Below, piece after piece: positions 33,963-42,057 of a stretch of 42,057 bases of DNA. Where the stretch lies: assembly GCF_000620785.1 (NCBI RefSeq), contig NZ_KK211186.1:1-42057 (forward strand), in the 5' to 3' direction. Each line of letters opens with the position of its first letter. The stretch's first letter is position 1. The position numbers and the translations under genes were made by a program. The stretch is from Actinospineispora acaciae DSM 45401 (GTDB taxonomy: Bacteria; Actinomycetota; Actinomycetes; Mycobacteriales; Pseudonocardiaceae). The notes beneath the pieces are model-generated. The model had not been told where the DNA came from and did not search any database. It saw nothing but the letters and a program-made list of their open reading frames with translations.

Positions 33963-35269
33963 GCGACCCCCAGGACGACATGCGCGATCACCGTGGCGAA
34001 GAGGAACGAGCTGGCGATGGAGACCAGTCCGACCGGGACCACCCGCCATCCCACTCCCCTGAGCAGCGCCCAGTCCTTGCCGAGGCCGAGGCCCGCGATC
34101 GCGAGGCTGACGACGCCGATCGTCGAGAGGGACACCTGGCCGACGAACGCGTTGAGCACGCCGGACAGCGGCGAGACCGGGCTGGCGAGCAGGCACCCGA
34201 TGCTGGCGACCAGGATCATCGTCGAGATGCGCGCGACCCGGTGCAGGTACGACGCCACGATCACCACGGCGGTCAGCACCAGCAGCCCGACCAGGGCGTT
34301 GCGCATGGCGTCCGGCTTCGCGCCGGACATCGCGGTCGCCAGCGCGAGCGGCACGAGCAGCAGCGGGTAGAGCAGCCACCGCGACGGCGCCGGCCCGTCG
34401 GGCTCGACGGACGCGGCCGCCGTGGCCGCGATGGCCGGCGGGGCATCGTCGCGTCGCCGACGGCCAGCCAGGAGCGAGTAGAACCGGTGCGCGAGCGGCA
34501 GCGCGAGGTACTTGCTGACGTAGATCCCGAACACCGCCGTCGCGAGGCTGCTCACCGAGCCCAGGGTGAGAACCTGCTCCCGCACCGCCGGATACTGATC
34601 GGCGATCGCCGTGGCGGCGGCGATCATCATCGATGCGGAGCCGACACCGGTCCCCATCGCGAGGGCGAGTGGGTCGAAGATGTCGTAACCGGCCAGGAAC
34701 GACGCGAGGACGCTCATGAACAGCGCCCCGAAGACGGTACCGAAGACATACATCGCAAGGACGCCGTTGTATTCCGGCGAGCTGGCGCCATACCGTTCCG
34801 TCACCATGGAGAACGACGTCTCCCGGTCGATGGAGAAGCACGCTCCGATCGCCGGTCGGCCCATTCCCAGAATGACCGCGAGGGGCAGCGAGAGCACCAG
34901 CGTGCCGAAGAGGTGACCGAGCTCCTGGGTCAGCATCGCGGGACCCGCACGCACCAGCTCGGGCAGGTTCGCCCCGGCGAGGAACCCGACCTTGGCGATC
35001 AGGATGAGGACACTGGCCTCCATGAAGTATCCGGCGAACCGTTGCATGCGCAGGGGGAATGCGCGGATCTTCTGGATGCTGACGAGGCCACCCATGAGAA
35101 TGGCCCAGATGACCGGGGAGAGGACGACGCTCCCGATACCGATGTTCAGCGTGACCGAGCCGATGAGCTGCGCGATGCCGGTGAGGGCGACGCAGACGAG
35201 CGCGAGCGGCAGGTAGACCCGCCATCCGATGCCGGAGCGTGTGCGGAGCGCCTTCTCCTCCGCGCTCAC
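33959..35269 (-). CDS. DUF3100-like multi-pass membrane protein, putative transporter
   Basis: A 436-residue integral membrane protein with about 11 hydrophobic helices and a basic loop at ~265-290 (AGRRRRDDAPP). Segments such as SPVIWAILMGGLVSIQ, GRPAIGACFSIDRETSFSMV and GTGVGSASMMIAAATAIADQYP resemble DUF3100 proteins, which are repeatedly encoded next to M20 amidohydrolases. That pairing is seen here: the GTG 35269 start overlaps the M20 stop as GTGA. It probably imports the amide that the M20 enzyme hydrolyses. Family assignment is from memory. Confidence 0.7.
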   Translation of the reverse strand: MSAEEKALRTRSGIGWRVYLPLALVCVALTGIAQLIGSVTLNIGIGSVVLSPVIWAILMGGLVSIQKIRAFPLRMQRFAGYFMEASVLILIAKVGFLAGANLPELVRAGPAMLTQELGHLFGTLVLSLPLAVILGMGRPAIGACFSIDRETSFSMVTERYGASSPEYNGVLAMYVFGTVFGALFMSVLASFLAGYDIFDPLALAMGTGVGSASMMIAAATAIADQYPAVREQVLTLGSVSSLATAVFGIYVSKYLALPLAHRFYSLLAGRRRRDDAPPAIAATAAASVEPDGPAPSRWLLYPLLLVPLALATAMSGAKPDAMRNALVGLLVLTAVVIVASYLHRVARISTMILVASIGCLLASPVSPLSGVLNAFVGQVSLSTIGVVSLAIAGLGLGKDWALLRGVGWRVVPVGLVSIASSFLFATVIAHVVLGVA

Positions 35270-36474
35270 GCGTCGGCCCGCCGCGCCTGCTCCGCGAGCA
35301 GCTCCCGCCTCAGCCGCGCGTCGCCGGCGGCCGCCGACGCGGTCCAGGCCAGCGCGAGCGCGCCGTCGACCACCGCGTCGTCCGCGGCCGGGCTGATCGC
35401 GTCCCTGGCGAACTCGGGCGAGTGTGACGCGCCTCGGCTCCCGCGTATCCCGATCATGGGATGGATGGACGGCACGAGCTGGGACACGTTGCCCATGTCG
35501 GTGGAGCCTCGGGTGCCCTGGTCGTCGGTGCTGGCCGTCCGCCCGGTGCGCGCGACGGCCCGCGCGTAGAGCGCCCCGAGGCGGGCGTCCTGCTTCAACG
35601 GGGCGCAGTCCGGCTCGGTCCGCTCCAGCGTGAGGGTCGCCCCGGTGGCCAGCGCGCCCGCCCGGAAGCACGCCGTGATCCTCTCGGTGAGACGCTCGCA
35701 TTCGTCGGTGGTGAATGCCCGGACCTCGCACTCGACGACGGCGCGGTCGGGAATGACGTTGGTGACCCGCCCGGCTTCCCGCACGAACAGCCCGATGCGG
35801 CTGGCGTCGGCGACCTGCTGGCGAAGCAGCCCGATGGCCACCTGCGCGATCACCGCGGCGTCGGCGGCGTTGACCCCGGCCTGCGGCGCCGCGGCGGCGT
35901 GAGCGGCCCGCCCGGCGTAGGTGGCGGCGAACCGGTGCACCGCCTGGGTCCGGAACGCGTCCGGGTGGACGTCGTTGCGGCTGGGGTGGACCATCATGGC
36001 CACCGTCACGTCGTCGAAGACGCCGCCCTCGACCAGACGGATCTTCCCGTGCCCATGCTCCTCGGCAGGGGTGCCGATGAGCTTGACGCGAACTCCGAGC
36101 CGGTCGGCAACGGCACGGAGACCGAGCGCCGCGCCCACCGCGCTGGCCGCGATCATGTTGTGTCCGCAGGCGTGGCCGATCGCGGGCAATGCGTCGTATT
36201 CCGCGCACAACCCCACCGTCATGTCGCCGTCACCGAAAGTGGCGGTGAGAGCCGTCGGAAGACCCGCGATCCCGACCCGTACATCGAAATCCGCGCGTTC
36301 GGCGGCCTCGGCCACCGCCGAAACGGCCCGGTGTTCGGCAAAGGCGAGTTCGGGATGCTCATGGATGTAGTGGCTCAACCGGACCAGTTGCGGACGCGCG
36401 CCGGTGATGACATCCCGGATCTCGTCGTCGACGGCATCCCACCGCGACGCCTTCGGATGTGCCCCGTCGATCAT
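35266..36474 (-). CDS. M20-family amidohydrolase/aminoacylase
   Basis: A 402-residue M20 metallo-amidohydrolase. HEHPELAFAEH, GLCAEYDALPAIGHACGHNM (metal ligands), TPAEEHGHGK (catalytic Glu pair) and MVHPSRND are visible, with the lid/dimer domain in the middle and SHSPEFA supplying the last His. The family cleaves N-acyl amino acids, dipeptides and indole-acetyl conjugates. ATG 36474 follows GAGGAGG at six bases. As first gene of an operon with a hydroxycinnamoyl-CoA-type crotonase and CoA ligase, it may free an aromatic or other acid from an amino-acid conjugate. Confidence 0.92.
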   Translation of the reverse strand: MIDGAHPKASRWDAVDDEIRDVITGARPQLVRLSHYIHEHPELAFAEHRAVSAVAEAAERADFDVRVGIAGLPTALTATFGDGDMTVGLCAEYDALPAIGHACGHNMIAASAVGAALGLRAVADRLGVRVKLIGTPAEEHGHGKIRLVEGGVFDDVTVAMMVHPSRNDVHPDAFRTQAVHRFAATYAGRAAHAAAAPQAGVNAADAAVIAQVAIGLLRQQVADASRIGLFVREAGRVTNVIPDRAVVECEVRAFTTDECERLTERITACFRAGALATGATLTLERTEPDCAPLKQDARLGALYARAVARTGRTASTDDQGTRGSTDMGNVSQLVPSIHPMIGIRGSRGASHSPEFARDAISPAADDAVVDGALALAWTASAAAGDARLRRELLAEQARRADA

Positions 36475-36551
36475 TCACGACCTCCTCGTCCGGCAACCGC
36501 GTCAAGGATCCGTGATTGACGGAATTTCGACCGAAGATGCAGGATCTGTTC

Positions 36552-37580
36552 ATGCCGTCACCGTCGACGCAGGAATCGGCCCAGCTGTCCGAGCTCGACC
36601 TGTGCATCGTCAACGCCCTGCAGGTCGTCCCGAGGGCGCCGTGGAGCCTCATCGGCGAGACCCTGGACATCGATCCCGTCACCGTGGCGCGCAGGTGGGA
36701 GTCCCTGCACCGGCGAGGCGCCGCCTGGGTGTCGGCCCGACCGTTGGAGGTGCCGGCCCGCAGCGTCGCGCTGGTCGAGATCGAGTGCCGATCCGGACAC
36801 GGCACCCGGGTGGCGGACGAGCTCGCGCGCGATCCGCACGTGCGCACGATCGACATCACGGCGGGCGGGCGCGACCTGGTGGTCACGGTGACCAGTCCCG
36901 ACGTGGACGGGTTGACCTGGTACCTGCTGGACGGGTTCGCGTCGCTCCCGTCCGTGTCCCGGGTACGCAGCCAGCTGCTGGTGGATGCCTACACCGACGC
37001 GCGCCCGTGGCGGCTGCGCTCGTTGTCCCCCGACCAGCTGCGGATCCTCGACGAGCACGACGAGCGCGGTGCGGTCCCCACTCCGCGCCACCACCCGACC
37101 GACTGGGCTATCGCCGCCGCGTTGTCCTCCGACGGCCGGCTACCGGTCGCCACCCTCGCGCAACGAACCGGGGTGAGCCTCAGCACCGCCCGCCGGCGGC
37201 TCGGCAACCTGCTGCGGAGCCGGCGGATCCGGCTGCGCTGCGAGCTGGCGAGATGCCTCTCGGGCTGGCCCGTGCTGGCCTGGTTCTTCGCGCGGGTTCC
37301 CTCCGAGCACGTCGACCGGACCGGGCGCGCCCTCGCCCGGCTCCCCGAGGCGCGGCTGGTGGCCTCCACCGTCGGGCCGTACAACATGATGTTCTCGGTA
37401 TGGCTGCGCTCGGTCCGACAGGTGCAGGACCTGGAGGCTCGGATCGTGCGCGAGCACCCGCACGTCGGCATCGTCGACCGCAGCGTCGTCATCCACCAGT
37501 ACAAGCTGGCCGGGCGCCTCCTGGACCGGGCCGGCCTGTCGGTCGGGGTGGTACCGCTGCCCACGTCCCAGCGGGTGTGA
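36552..37580 (+). CDS. Double-Lrp/AsnC-family regulator
   Basis: A 342-residue protein with two Lrp units in tandem: helix-turn-helix 1 (SELDLCIVNALQ...IGETLDIDPVTVARRWESLHRRG), ligand-binding RAM-like half 1 (VALVEIECRSGHGTRVADEL), helix-turn-helix 2 (DWAIAAALSSDGR...RTGVSLSTARRRLGNLLRS) and RAM half 2 (WFFARVPSEHVDRTGRAL). Single Lrps are ~150 residues. It is divergent from the M20 operon with a 77-base gap and probably controls it in response to an amino acid. ATG 36552 has AGGA eight bases upstream; ATG 36537 and TTG 36516 are alternatives. Confidence 0.88.
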   Translation: MPSPSTQESAQLSELDLCIVNALQVVPRAPWSLIGETLDIDPVTVARRWESLHRRGAAWVSARPLEVPARSVALVEIECRSGHGTRVADELARDPHVRTIDITAGGRDLVVTVTSPDVDGLTWYLLDGFASLPSVSRVRSQLLVDAYTDARPWRLRSLSPDQLRILDEHDERGAVPTPRHHPTDWAIAAALSSDGRLPVATLAQRTGVSLSTARRRLGNLLRSRRIRLRCELARCLSGWPVLAWFFARVPSEHVDRTGRALARLPEARLVASTVGPYNMMFSVWLRSVRQVQDLEARIVREHPHVGIVDRSVVIHQYKLAGRLLDRAGLSVGVVPLPTSQRV

Positions 37581-37595
37581 CGCCGTCGTCCTCGG

Positions 37596-38741
37596 TCACA
37601 CCAGGCGTCGCAGCGCGTCCGCCGCCTTGAGGCCGGACCCGGTGAGCACGAGGACGGTCTCCTCGTCCGGGTCGAGGAGCCCACGCGCCACGAACCGCCC
37701 CACGGCCGCGGCCGCCACCGCGCTGGTCGGCTCGACGTACAGGCCCAGCCCGGCCAGGTGGTGCGTGGCGGAGCGGATCTGCTCCTCGGTCACCGTCTGG
37801 ACCTCACCTCGGCTGTCCCTGATCGCCGCGAGAACCTCGGGCCCCCGCACCGGTGCCGTGATGCTGGTGCCCTCCGCGATGGTCGGTGTCCATTCGTCGC
37901 ACGCCACCACGTCGGCCGCGCCGGCCCGGAACGCCGCCGCGATCGGCGCGCAGTTTTCCGGCTGGGCGACGAGCAGCCTGGGCATCCTGGCGATCTGACC
38001 GGCGCGCAGCAGCTCACCGAAGCCGATGCCGCAGCCCAGGACCAGGCTGCCGGCACCGGCCGGAACAACGACGTTGGCCGGCGCCCGGAAGCCGAGGTCC
38101 TCCCAGATCTCGTACGCCAGCAGCTTGACCCCCTGCAGGAACATCGGGTGCCAGTTGTGGCTGGCGTAGAAGATGCCGGCGGATCGGCGCAGCGCCTCCC
38201 GCGCGGTCTGCTCGCGCGAACCGGGAACCAGCTCGACCGCCGCCCCGTGCATCCGGCTCTGCAGGGTCTTGTTCTGCGACGTCGAGCCCGGGGCGAGGAT
38301 CGTGGCCCGCACCCCGCAGGCGGCCGCGTACGCCGCGACCGAGGCCCCGCCGTTGCCGGAGCTGTCCTCGAGAACGGCGTCGACGCCCTGCCCGGCCAGC
38401 ATCGACATCATGACGCTGACACCGCGGTCCTTGAAGCTCGCCGTCGGGTTGAACCATTCGAGCTTCGCCTTGAGCCCGACCCCTCCGACCCTCGCCTCGA
38501 CCAGCGGAGTGTGGCCCTCGCCGAGTGACACCTCGCGCCCGATCCCCGCCGGCAGCGCCGCGCGGTAGCGCCAGTGCGACCGGCTGCCGGCATCGACCTC
38601 GTCCGGCGTCATCGCCGCCGTGGGCGTCACCATCAGCGGCCCGCCGTCGTCGCCGCGCCACCTGGGCACGTCGAGGGGATAGCGGGTGCCGGTCCGGTCG
38701 ACGAGCTCCGCCGCGCCGGACGGTTCGTCACGTGATCGCAT
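37596..38741 (-). CDS. Fold-type II PLP enzyme, threonine synthase-like
   Basis: A 381-residue PLP lyase of the threonine synthase group. NPTASFKDRGVSVMMSM holds the PLP lysine, EDSSGNGGASVAAYAAACG the phosphate loop, and VLTGSGLKAADAL the C-terminal pyridine-binding serine region. EGHTPLVEA at the N-terminus is typical. No homoserine dehydrogenase or kinase gene is near, so it is unlikely to be housekeeping ThrC and may act as a beta-replacement or dehydratase enzyme on another hydroxy or phospho amino acid. ATG 38741 follows GGGAGG and overlaps the acyl-CoA dehydrogenase gene by 14 bases; last gene of that operon. Confidence 0.85.
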   Translation of the reverse strand: MRSRDEPSGAAELVDRTGTRYPLDVPRWRGDDGGPLMVTPTAAMTPDEVDAGSRSHWRYRAALPAGIGREVSLGEGHTPLVEARVGGVGLKAKLEWFNPTASFKDRGVSVMMSMLAGQGVDAVLEDSSGNGGASVAAYAAACGVRATILAPGSTSQNKTLQSRMHGAAVELVPGSREQTAREALRRSAGIFYASHNWHPMFLQGVKLLAYEIWEDLGFRAPANVVVPAGAGSLVLGCGIGFGELLRAGQIARMPRLLVAQPENCAPIAAAFRAGAADVVACDEWTPTIAEGTSITAPVRGPEVLAAIRDSRGEVQTVTEEQIRSATHHLAGLGLYVEPTSAVAAAAVGRFVARGLLDPDEETVLVLTGSGLKAADALRRLV

Positions 38742-39705
38742 CTGGGGAGGCCTCCCGATCGAGGTCCGCGAGCACCGTTCGGCAGGCGTCACTCCACGCC
38801 AGCGACCGCAGGGTGAACCGATGCAGGCCGTGCTCCCGCGTGTAGCCGATCGCGCCGTGCACCTGGTGGGACGCCTGAAAGATCCGCGCGATGCATGCCG
38901 GCCCGGCGACGCCCGCGTGAGCGGTCCCGCCGACATCCACGCCGCGCGCCGACACGGCCCCCGCGAGCAACGCCTTCACCAGCAGCAGCTCCTCCACACA
39001 CACGCACAGATGATCCTGGACCCGCTGGAATGCCGAGATGGCGCGGCCGAACTGCCGTCGCACGGACGCGTAGGACAGCGCCATCTCGGTCGCCACCGAC
39101 GCGGCGCCGAACGCCTGCGCCAGGTACCCGAGCGCCAACGTCGCGCGCACCCGCGCCACGTCGTCGGAGGAGAGCCGGGACGGCTCGGCGCCATTCGCCG
39201 AGATCAGTTGGTGTACCGCCGTCATCGGCTCGCCGGCGTTGTCCAGCACCTCGGGCTCGACCGTGGGTGCGACCTTGACCGGCACGGCGAACCAGTCGCA
39301 ACCGCGCCGGTACACGGCCACACTCCGGTCGGCCCCGCGCACCCACCGACCGGTCCATTCGCCAAACAGCACCTTCGCCCGCACCGACGCCGAGACCGAC
39401 GAGCACGGGAGCAGCACCGAGGCCCCGCGTTGTTGGACCGGTTCGCCGATCGACGCCAACAGCCGGTTCGCGACCTGCGTCTCCAGCAGCGGAAACGATG
39501 CACCGGACCGGCCGATGGCCACCGCGACGGCCACGAGATCGTCGACGCCGCCACCGGACCCGCCGTGCCGTTCCGGGACGCCCACCGTGGTGAGCCCGGA
39601 CTCGACCAACCGGTCCCAGCACCTGACCGAGTCCGAGTTCGTCGCGCTGTAGGTCACGCCCGTGCCCCCCAGCGCACCGGCCACGGCGTCCTCGATCTCA
39701 TCCAC
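38728..39705 (-). CDS. Acyl-CoA dehydrogenase, short subunit
   Basis: A 325-residue acyl-CoA dehydrogenase-family protein, shorter than the usual ~380. VGVPERHGGSGGG lies in the N-terminal helical domain, and RRQFGRAISAFQRVQDHL and QVHGAIGYTREHGLHRF are in the C-terminal FAD-binding domain; the middle beta domain is reduced. It overlaps the second dehydrogenase gene by eight bases. Pairs like this form alpha2beta2 enzymes in actinobacterial sterol side-chain breakdown, so the two probably make one heteromeric enzyme. Which subunit carries the catalytic base cannot be settled by eye. Confidence 0.88.
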   Translation of the reverse strand: MDEIEDAVAGALGGTGVTYSATNSDSVRCWDRLVESGLTTVGVPERHGGSGGGVDDLVAVAVAIGRSGASFPLLETQVANRLLASIGEPVQQRGASVLLPCSSVSASVRAKVLFGEWTGRWVRGADRSVAVYRRGCDWFAVPVKVAPTVEPEVLDNAGEPMTAVHQLISANGAEPSRLSSDDVARVRATLALGYLAQAFGAASVATEMALSYASVRRQFGRAISAFQRVQDHLCVCVEELLLVKALLAGAVSARGVDVGGTAHAGVAGPACIARIFQASHQVHGAIGYTREHGLHRFTLRSLAWSDACRTVLADLDREASPDAIT

Positions 39706-40837
39706 TGAGGAGCCCCTTCATGATCACCGAGCGGAGCACCTCGTTGGTGCCGCCGCGCAACGTGAAGCTCGGGGACAGCCGCACCGCGTCCCGGTACAGC
39801 GTCGCCACCCGGGAATGCGGCGGCGCCGAGGACGCGATGGCGGCGATGGCGGACACGGAGTGCTGCTCCAGCCTCGTACCGAGGTCCTTGACCAGGCTGG
39901 CAGCAAGGGACGGCGGTTCACCTCGGTCGATCTGACGGGCCACCGAGTACGCCAGCATCCGAAGCCCGTGTATCCGAGCGAGGACCTCACGGACCGGGCC
40001 GCCGGTGGCAGGGTGTTTCAGGGCCTCCTGAAGGAGAACGAACGTGCTGAGGAAGCGCTCGGGCCCGCTGCGTTCGTACGCGAGCTCCGCGGCCATCTGC
40101 GCCCAACCCTCCCCGACGCGGCCAACCACATCGCCGTCGAGGAGCCTCACGTCGGAGAACAGGACCTCGTTGAAGTGGTGCCGGCCGTCCAACTGCCGGA
40201 TCGGGCGAACCCGCACGCCAGGCGAGTCGAGCGGCACGATGAACTGGCTCAGCCCGTCGTGCCTGGCCTCCGTACGCGGCGACGTCCGGCACAGGACGAC
40301 CAGGAAGTCGCAGCGGTGCGCATGGCTCGACCAGACCTTGGCGCCGTTCAGGACCCATGCCCCGTCCCGCCGCTCGGCGCTGGTCCGCACGGCGGCGAGA
40401 TCGGATCCGGCGTCCGGCTCGGACAGACCCAGCGCGAAATAGCAGCCGCCACCGGCGATCGCGGGCACGAACCTCGCCTGCTGCTCCGGCGAACCGTGCC
40501 GCAGCAGGGACGGGCCGACCTGACGATCGCCAACCCAGTGCGCCGCGAGCGGAGCGCCGGCGGCGACCAACTCCTCGGTCACGACCAGCCTCTCCACCGC
40601 CGAGCGCCCGCCTCCGCCGAGGGCCGCCGGCATGGTCATACCCACCCAGCCCCGGTCCGCCACCCGCCGGCTGAACGCGGGATCGAACCCGACGTGCCAG
40701 TTGTCACACCGCGGCTCGAACGTCCCGAGCCGCCGCTGCTCCGCGAGGAAGTCGCGGACCTCCGCGCGGAGGTCCTCGAAGCCCTCGGGCAGTGACGCCA
40801 CGTCATCCAGCAGACGACCCAACCCCGTCCCGCGCAA
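39698..40837 (-). CDS. Acyl-CoA dehydrogenase, long subunit
   Basis: A 379-residue acyl-CoA dehydrogenase: MTMPAALGGGGRS, FALGLSEPDAGSDLAAVRT and VLNGAKVWSSHAHRCDF (flavin and substrate sites), FNEVLFSDVRL, and the C-terminal RGGTNEVLRSVIMKGL. It introduces an alpha-beta double bond into an acyl-CoA using FAD. First gene of the three-gene operon with the short subunit and the PLP enzyme, behind the promoter at 40962-40990. The substrate is unknown; a bulky or branched acyl-CoA is suggested by the two-gene arrangement. Confidence 0.9.
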   Translation of the reverse strand: MRGTGLGRLLDDVASLPEGFEDLRAEVRDFLAEQRRLGTFEPRCDNWHVGFDPAFSRRVADRGWVGMTMPAALGGGGRSAVERLVVTEELVAAGAPLAAHWVGDRQVGPSLLRHGSPEQQARFVPAIAGGGCYFALGLSEPDAGSDLAAVRTSAERRDGAWVLNGAKVWSSHAHRCDFLVVLCRTSPRTEARHDGLSQFIVPLDSPGVRVRPIRQLDGRHHFNEVLFSDVRLLDGDVVGRVGEGWAQMAAELAYERSGPERFLSTFVLLQEALKHPATGGPVREVLARIHGLRMLAYSVARQIDRGEPPSLAASLVKDLGTRLEQHSVSAIAAIASSAPPHSRVATLYRDAVRLSPSFTLRGGTNEVLRSVIMKGLLSG

Positions 40838-40961
40838 CGACGCTCTCCCATCAAGTCACCGCCGACTCAGCCGACCGGTCTCGGATCCGCCCGTTCAGAT
40901 ATCCGCCCACAGCGCGGGCCGCTGCCCTCGCATACGCCTCCTGGAGCGGACCGTCCAGGTG

Positions 40962-40990
40962 ACATTATCTGACCTATGTCAGGTACTCAA
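40962..40990 (-). promoter_or_regulatory. Sigma70-like promoter of the acyl-CoA dehydrogenase operon
   Basis: Read on the minus strand, TTGAGT (40985-40990) and TAATGT (40962-40967) are separated by exactly 17 bases, a standard -35/-10 layout, about 125 bases before the start at 40837. The spacer is filled by a palindromic operator. Confidence 0.6.
40969..40982. promoter_or_regulatory. Palindromic operator between -35 and -10
   Basis: CTGAC-CTAT-GTCAG is a perfect inverted repeat, and TGACAT (40960-40965) with ATGTCA (40976-40981) forms a second overlapping dyad. Placement between the promoter elements indicates repression, as by a TetR- or GntR-type acyl-CoA-responsive repressor, which is not encoded beside it in the window. 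Confidence 0.6.
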
Positions 40991-41170
40991 GTAATACTCT
41001 TAGCTAACGTATCCGCCCGGTTGGACGGCGCCCTCGACCTGGACAACGTGCGGATCTCAGCGCGCAAAGGCGCAGGGCTCCGCCACGCCTAGGGGCCGGG
41101 AACCCTCCCGACACACCTTGCTTGGATCGCCCTCCGCGATAGCATGATCACGTCACACAGGGGAGATCTG

Positions 41171-41533
41171 GTGGACCAGAACCACGGACTGCTCACGAAC
41201 CTCGCGGGCGGCCTGCTGATCGCGGTACTGATCAGCGGCATGTTCCTGCTCTTCCTCTGGGTGGTCCGTGCCCTGACCCCCGGCCGCCGCGGGTCTCGCC
41301 TCAGGATCCCCGCCTGGATCTGGCTGCTCGCCCCACTCCTGGCGGCGATCGGCACGATGGGCACAAGCTCAAAGTTCAGCGCGGACCACCCCGGAGCGTA
41401 CGTCGTCGACGGCTGCCTGCTCCTGTTCCTCATCATGGCCGTCGCCCTCACCGTCCGGGCCATCATCCGCGCCGTGCGAGACGCCCGCCGCTTGCCCCCA
41501 CAGGCCCCCCGCGTGCCCATCAACGAGGACTAA
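41171..41533 (+). CDS. Small three-helix membrane protein, unknown function
   Basis: A 120-residue hydrophobic protein with three predicted helices: residues ~11-30 (LAGGLLIAVLISGMFLLFLW), ~47-65 (WIWLLAPLLAAIGTMG) and ~82-102 (GCLLLFLIMAVALTVRAII), ending in an arginine- and proline-rich cytoplasmic tail. GTG 41171 is chosen because GGGGAG lies five bases upstream; ATG 41144 has no such site. No family recognised. It is convergent with the WD40 gene and probably independent of the dehydrogenase operon. Confidence 0.75.
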   Translation: MDQNHGLLTNLAGGLLIAVLISGMFLLFLWVVRALTPGRRGSRLRIPAWIWLLAPLLAAIGTMGTSSKFSADHPGAYVVDGCLLLFLIMAVALTVRAIIRAVRDARRLPPQAPRVPINED

Positions 41534-41646
41534 CCGGCACTGCCCATTGCCCGAGCAGGAGTGGCTCTCCGGCCCGCTGGCACTTCGCCGTCCCACCGGA
41601 GCGCTCGTGAGCGGGTGAGCCCGGCGAGCTCGGGGGCGTGGCGGGG

Positions 41647-42057
41647 TTAAGGGCAGTGCGGCCGGTAGGGCAGTTCCGGTGAGACGTATTTCTCCCATTT
41701 CTCACGGGTCAAGGTGTTGGCGGTCGCGGCGCAGATGCGCTGCGCCGACCGGTCGCTGTCCATGTCCCACAGCCGCACCGTGCCGTTGGCGTCAGCGGTG
41801 GCCAGGGTGCGCCCGTCGGGGGTGAACGCCACCGAGTAGACGCTGTCGGTGTGGCCGGTGAGGGGTTGGTCGACTGGGATGGGGTGGGTCGGATCGGTGG
41901 TGTTCCACAGCCGCACCGTCTGGTCGGCTCCGGCGGTGGCCAGGGTGCGCCCATCCGAGGTGATCGCCACCCCCCGAATGTTGGCGGTGTGGCCGGTGAG
42001 GGGTTGGCCGAGCAAGGTGGGGTGGGACGGATCGCTGGTGTTCCACAGCCGCACCGT
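41647..42057 (-). CDS. WD40-repeat protein, C-terminal part (5' end outside window)
   Basis: The last 136 residues of a beta-propeller protein. Two complete ~45-residue WD40 repeats (GHTANIRGVAITSDGRTLATAG...VRLWN and GHTDSVYSVAFTPDGRTLATAD...VRLWD) follow a partial one at the edge, reflected in a ~135-base DNA repeat. The tail ICAATANTLTREKWEKYV...PYRPHCP is the ending common to actinobacterial WD40 proteins whose N-terminus is an nSTAND ATPase, kinase or TIR-type domain; which one cannot be seen here. Confidence 0.93.
   Translation of the reverse strand, partial: TVRLWNTSDPSHPTLLGQPLTGHTANIRGVAITSDGRTLATAGADQTVRLWNTTDPTHPIPVDQPLTGHTDSVYSVAFTPDGRTLATADANGTVRLWDMDSDRSAQRICAATANTLTREKWEKYVSPELPYRPHCP

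Larger units (their letters stand above)
40838..41170. other. 333-base divergent intergenic region
   Basis: No gene seen. It contains the promoter and operator of the dehydrogenase operon (next entries). Around it the sequence is conspicuously AT-richer than elsewhere (40960-41010). A ribosome-binding site (GGGGAG at ~41160) precedes the small membrane protein on the other side. Confidence 0.6.

Noticed and set aside
32310..35569. Long plus-strand frames over the ALDH and DUF3100-like genes
   Set aside because: Antisense shadows of the overlapping minus-strand operon.
41540..41658. CACTGCCC / GGGCAGTG arms flanking the gap between the small membrane protein and the WD40 gene
   Set aside because: Eight-base arms more than 100 bases apart are expected by chance in such GC-rich DNA; no terminator-like hairpin is formed.

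Overview
The window is high-GC DNA with the codon use of a secondary-metabolite-producing actinobacterium: strong third-position G/C, many GTG starts, overlapping ATGA/GTGA gene junctions, an MbtH protein beside an NRPS, and a WD40-repeat protein. The exact order cannot be read from the sequence. No tRNA, rRNA, CRISPR array, insertion sequence or prophage was recognised.

Layout. 1-6438: start of a lipopeptide-type NRPS (FAAL-PCP-C-A-PCP-C..., running off the left edge) preceded by its MbtH partner. 7059-13947: a minus-strand operon (APC permease, MHS symporter, amidohydrolase, a 47-residue membrane protein, gamma-glutamyltransferase, SGNH hydrolase), divergent from a LysR regulator. 15000-28780: the central cluster, described below. 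29008-36474: a tightly overlapping catabolic operon (M20 amidohydrolase, DUF3100-like membrane protein, aldehyde dehydrogenase, hydroxycinnamoyl-CoA hydratase/lyase-like crotonase, ADP-forming CoA ligase, short asparaginase-domain protein), divergent from a double-Lrp regulator. 37596-40837: a PLP enzyme of the threonine-synthase type and a split acyl-CoA dehydrogenase pair behind a visible promoter/operator. 41171-42057: a small membrane protein and the 3' end of a WD40 gene.

The most exciting content is the gene at 27962-28780. It encodes a SAM-dependent halogenase of the SalL (5'-chloro-5'-deoxyadenosine synthase) type. It aligns without gaps to SalL through the active-site region (from memory), with Tyr70, Trp129, Gly131, Asn188 and Trp190 at the same residue numbers, and it lacks the extra loop of fluorinases. 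Around it are genes for almost every later step known from chloroethylmalonyl-CoA biosynthesis: an MTAP-type phosphorylase, a candidate phosphatase, an SDR dehydrogenase, a candidate lactonase and a dihydroxyacid dehydratase. A dedicated SAM synthetase and an adenine phosphoribosyltransferase could recycle the methionine and adenine released.

Unlike the salinosporamide cluster, no crotonyl-CoA carboxylase/reductase or PKS is present here. Instead there are an HpcH/HpaI-type aldolase, a 2-oxopent-4-enoate-hydratase pair (one member lacking its metal ligands), a methyltransferase and a SnoaL-like protein. This suggests a different, apparently undescribed branch from the chlorinated C5 oxo-acid, for example retro-aldol cleavage to chloroacetaldehyde plus pyruvate, or dehydration to a chloro-oxopentenoate. 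The pathway is inferred from gene content and homology remembered without any search.
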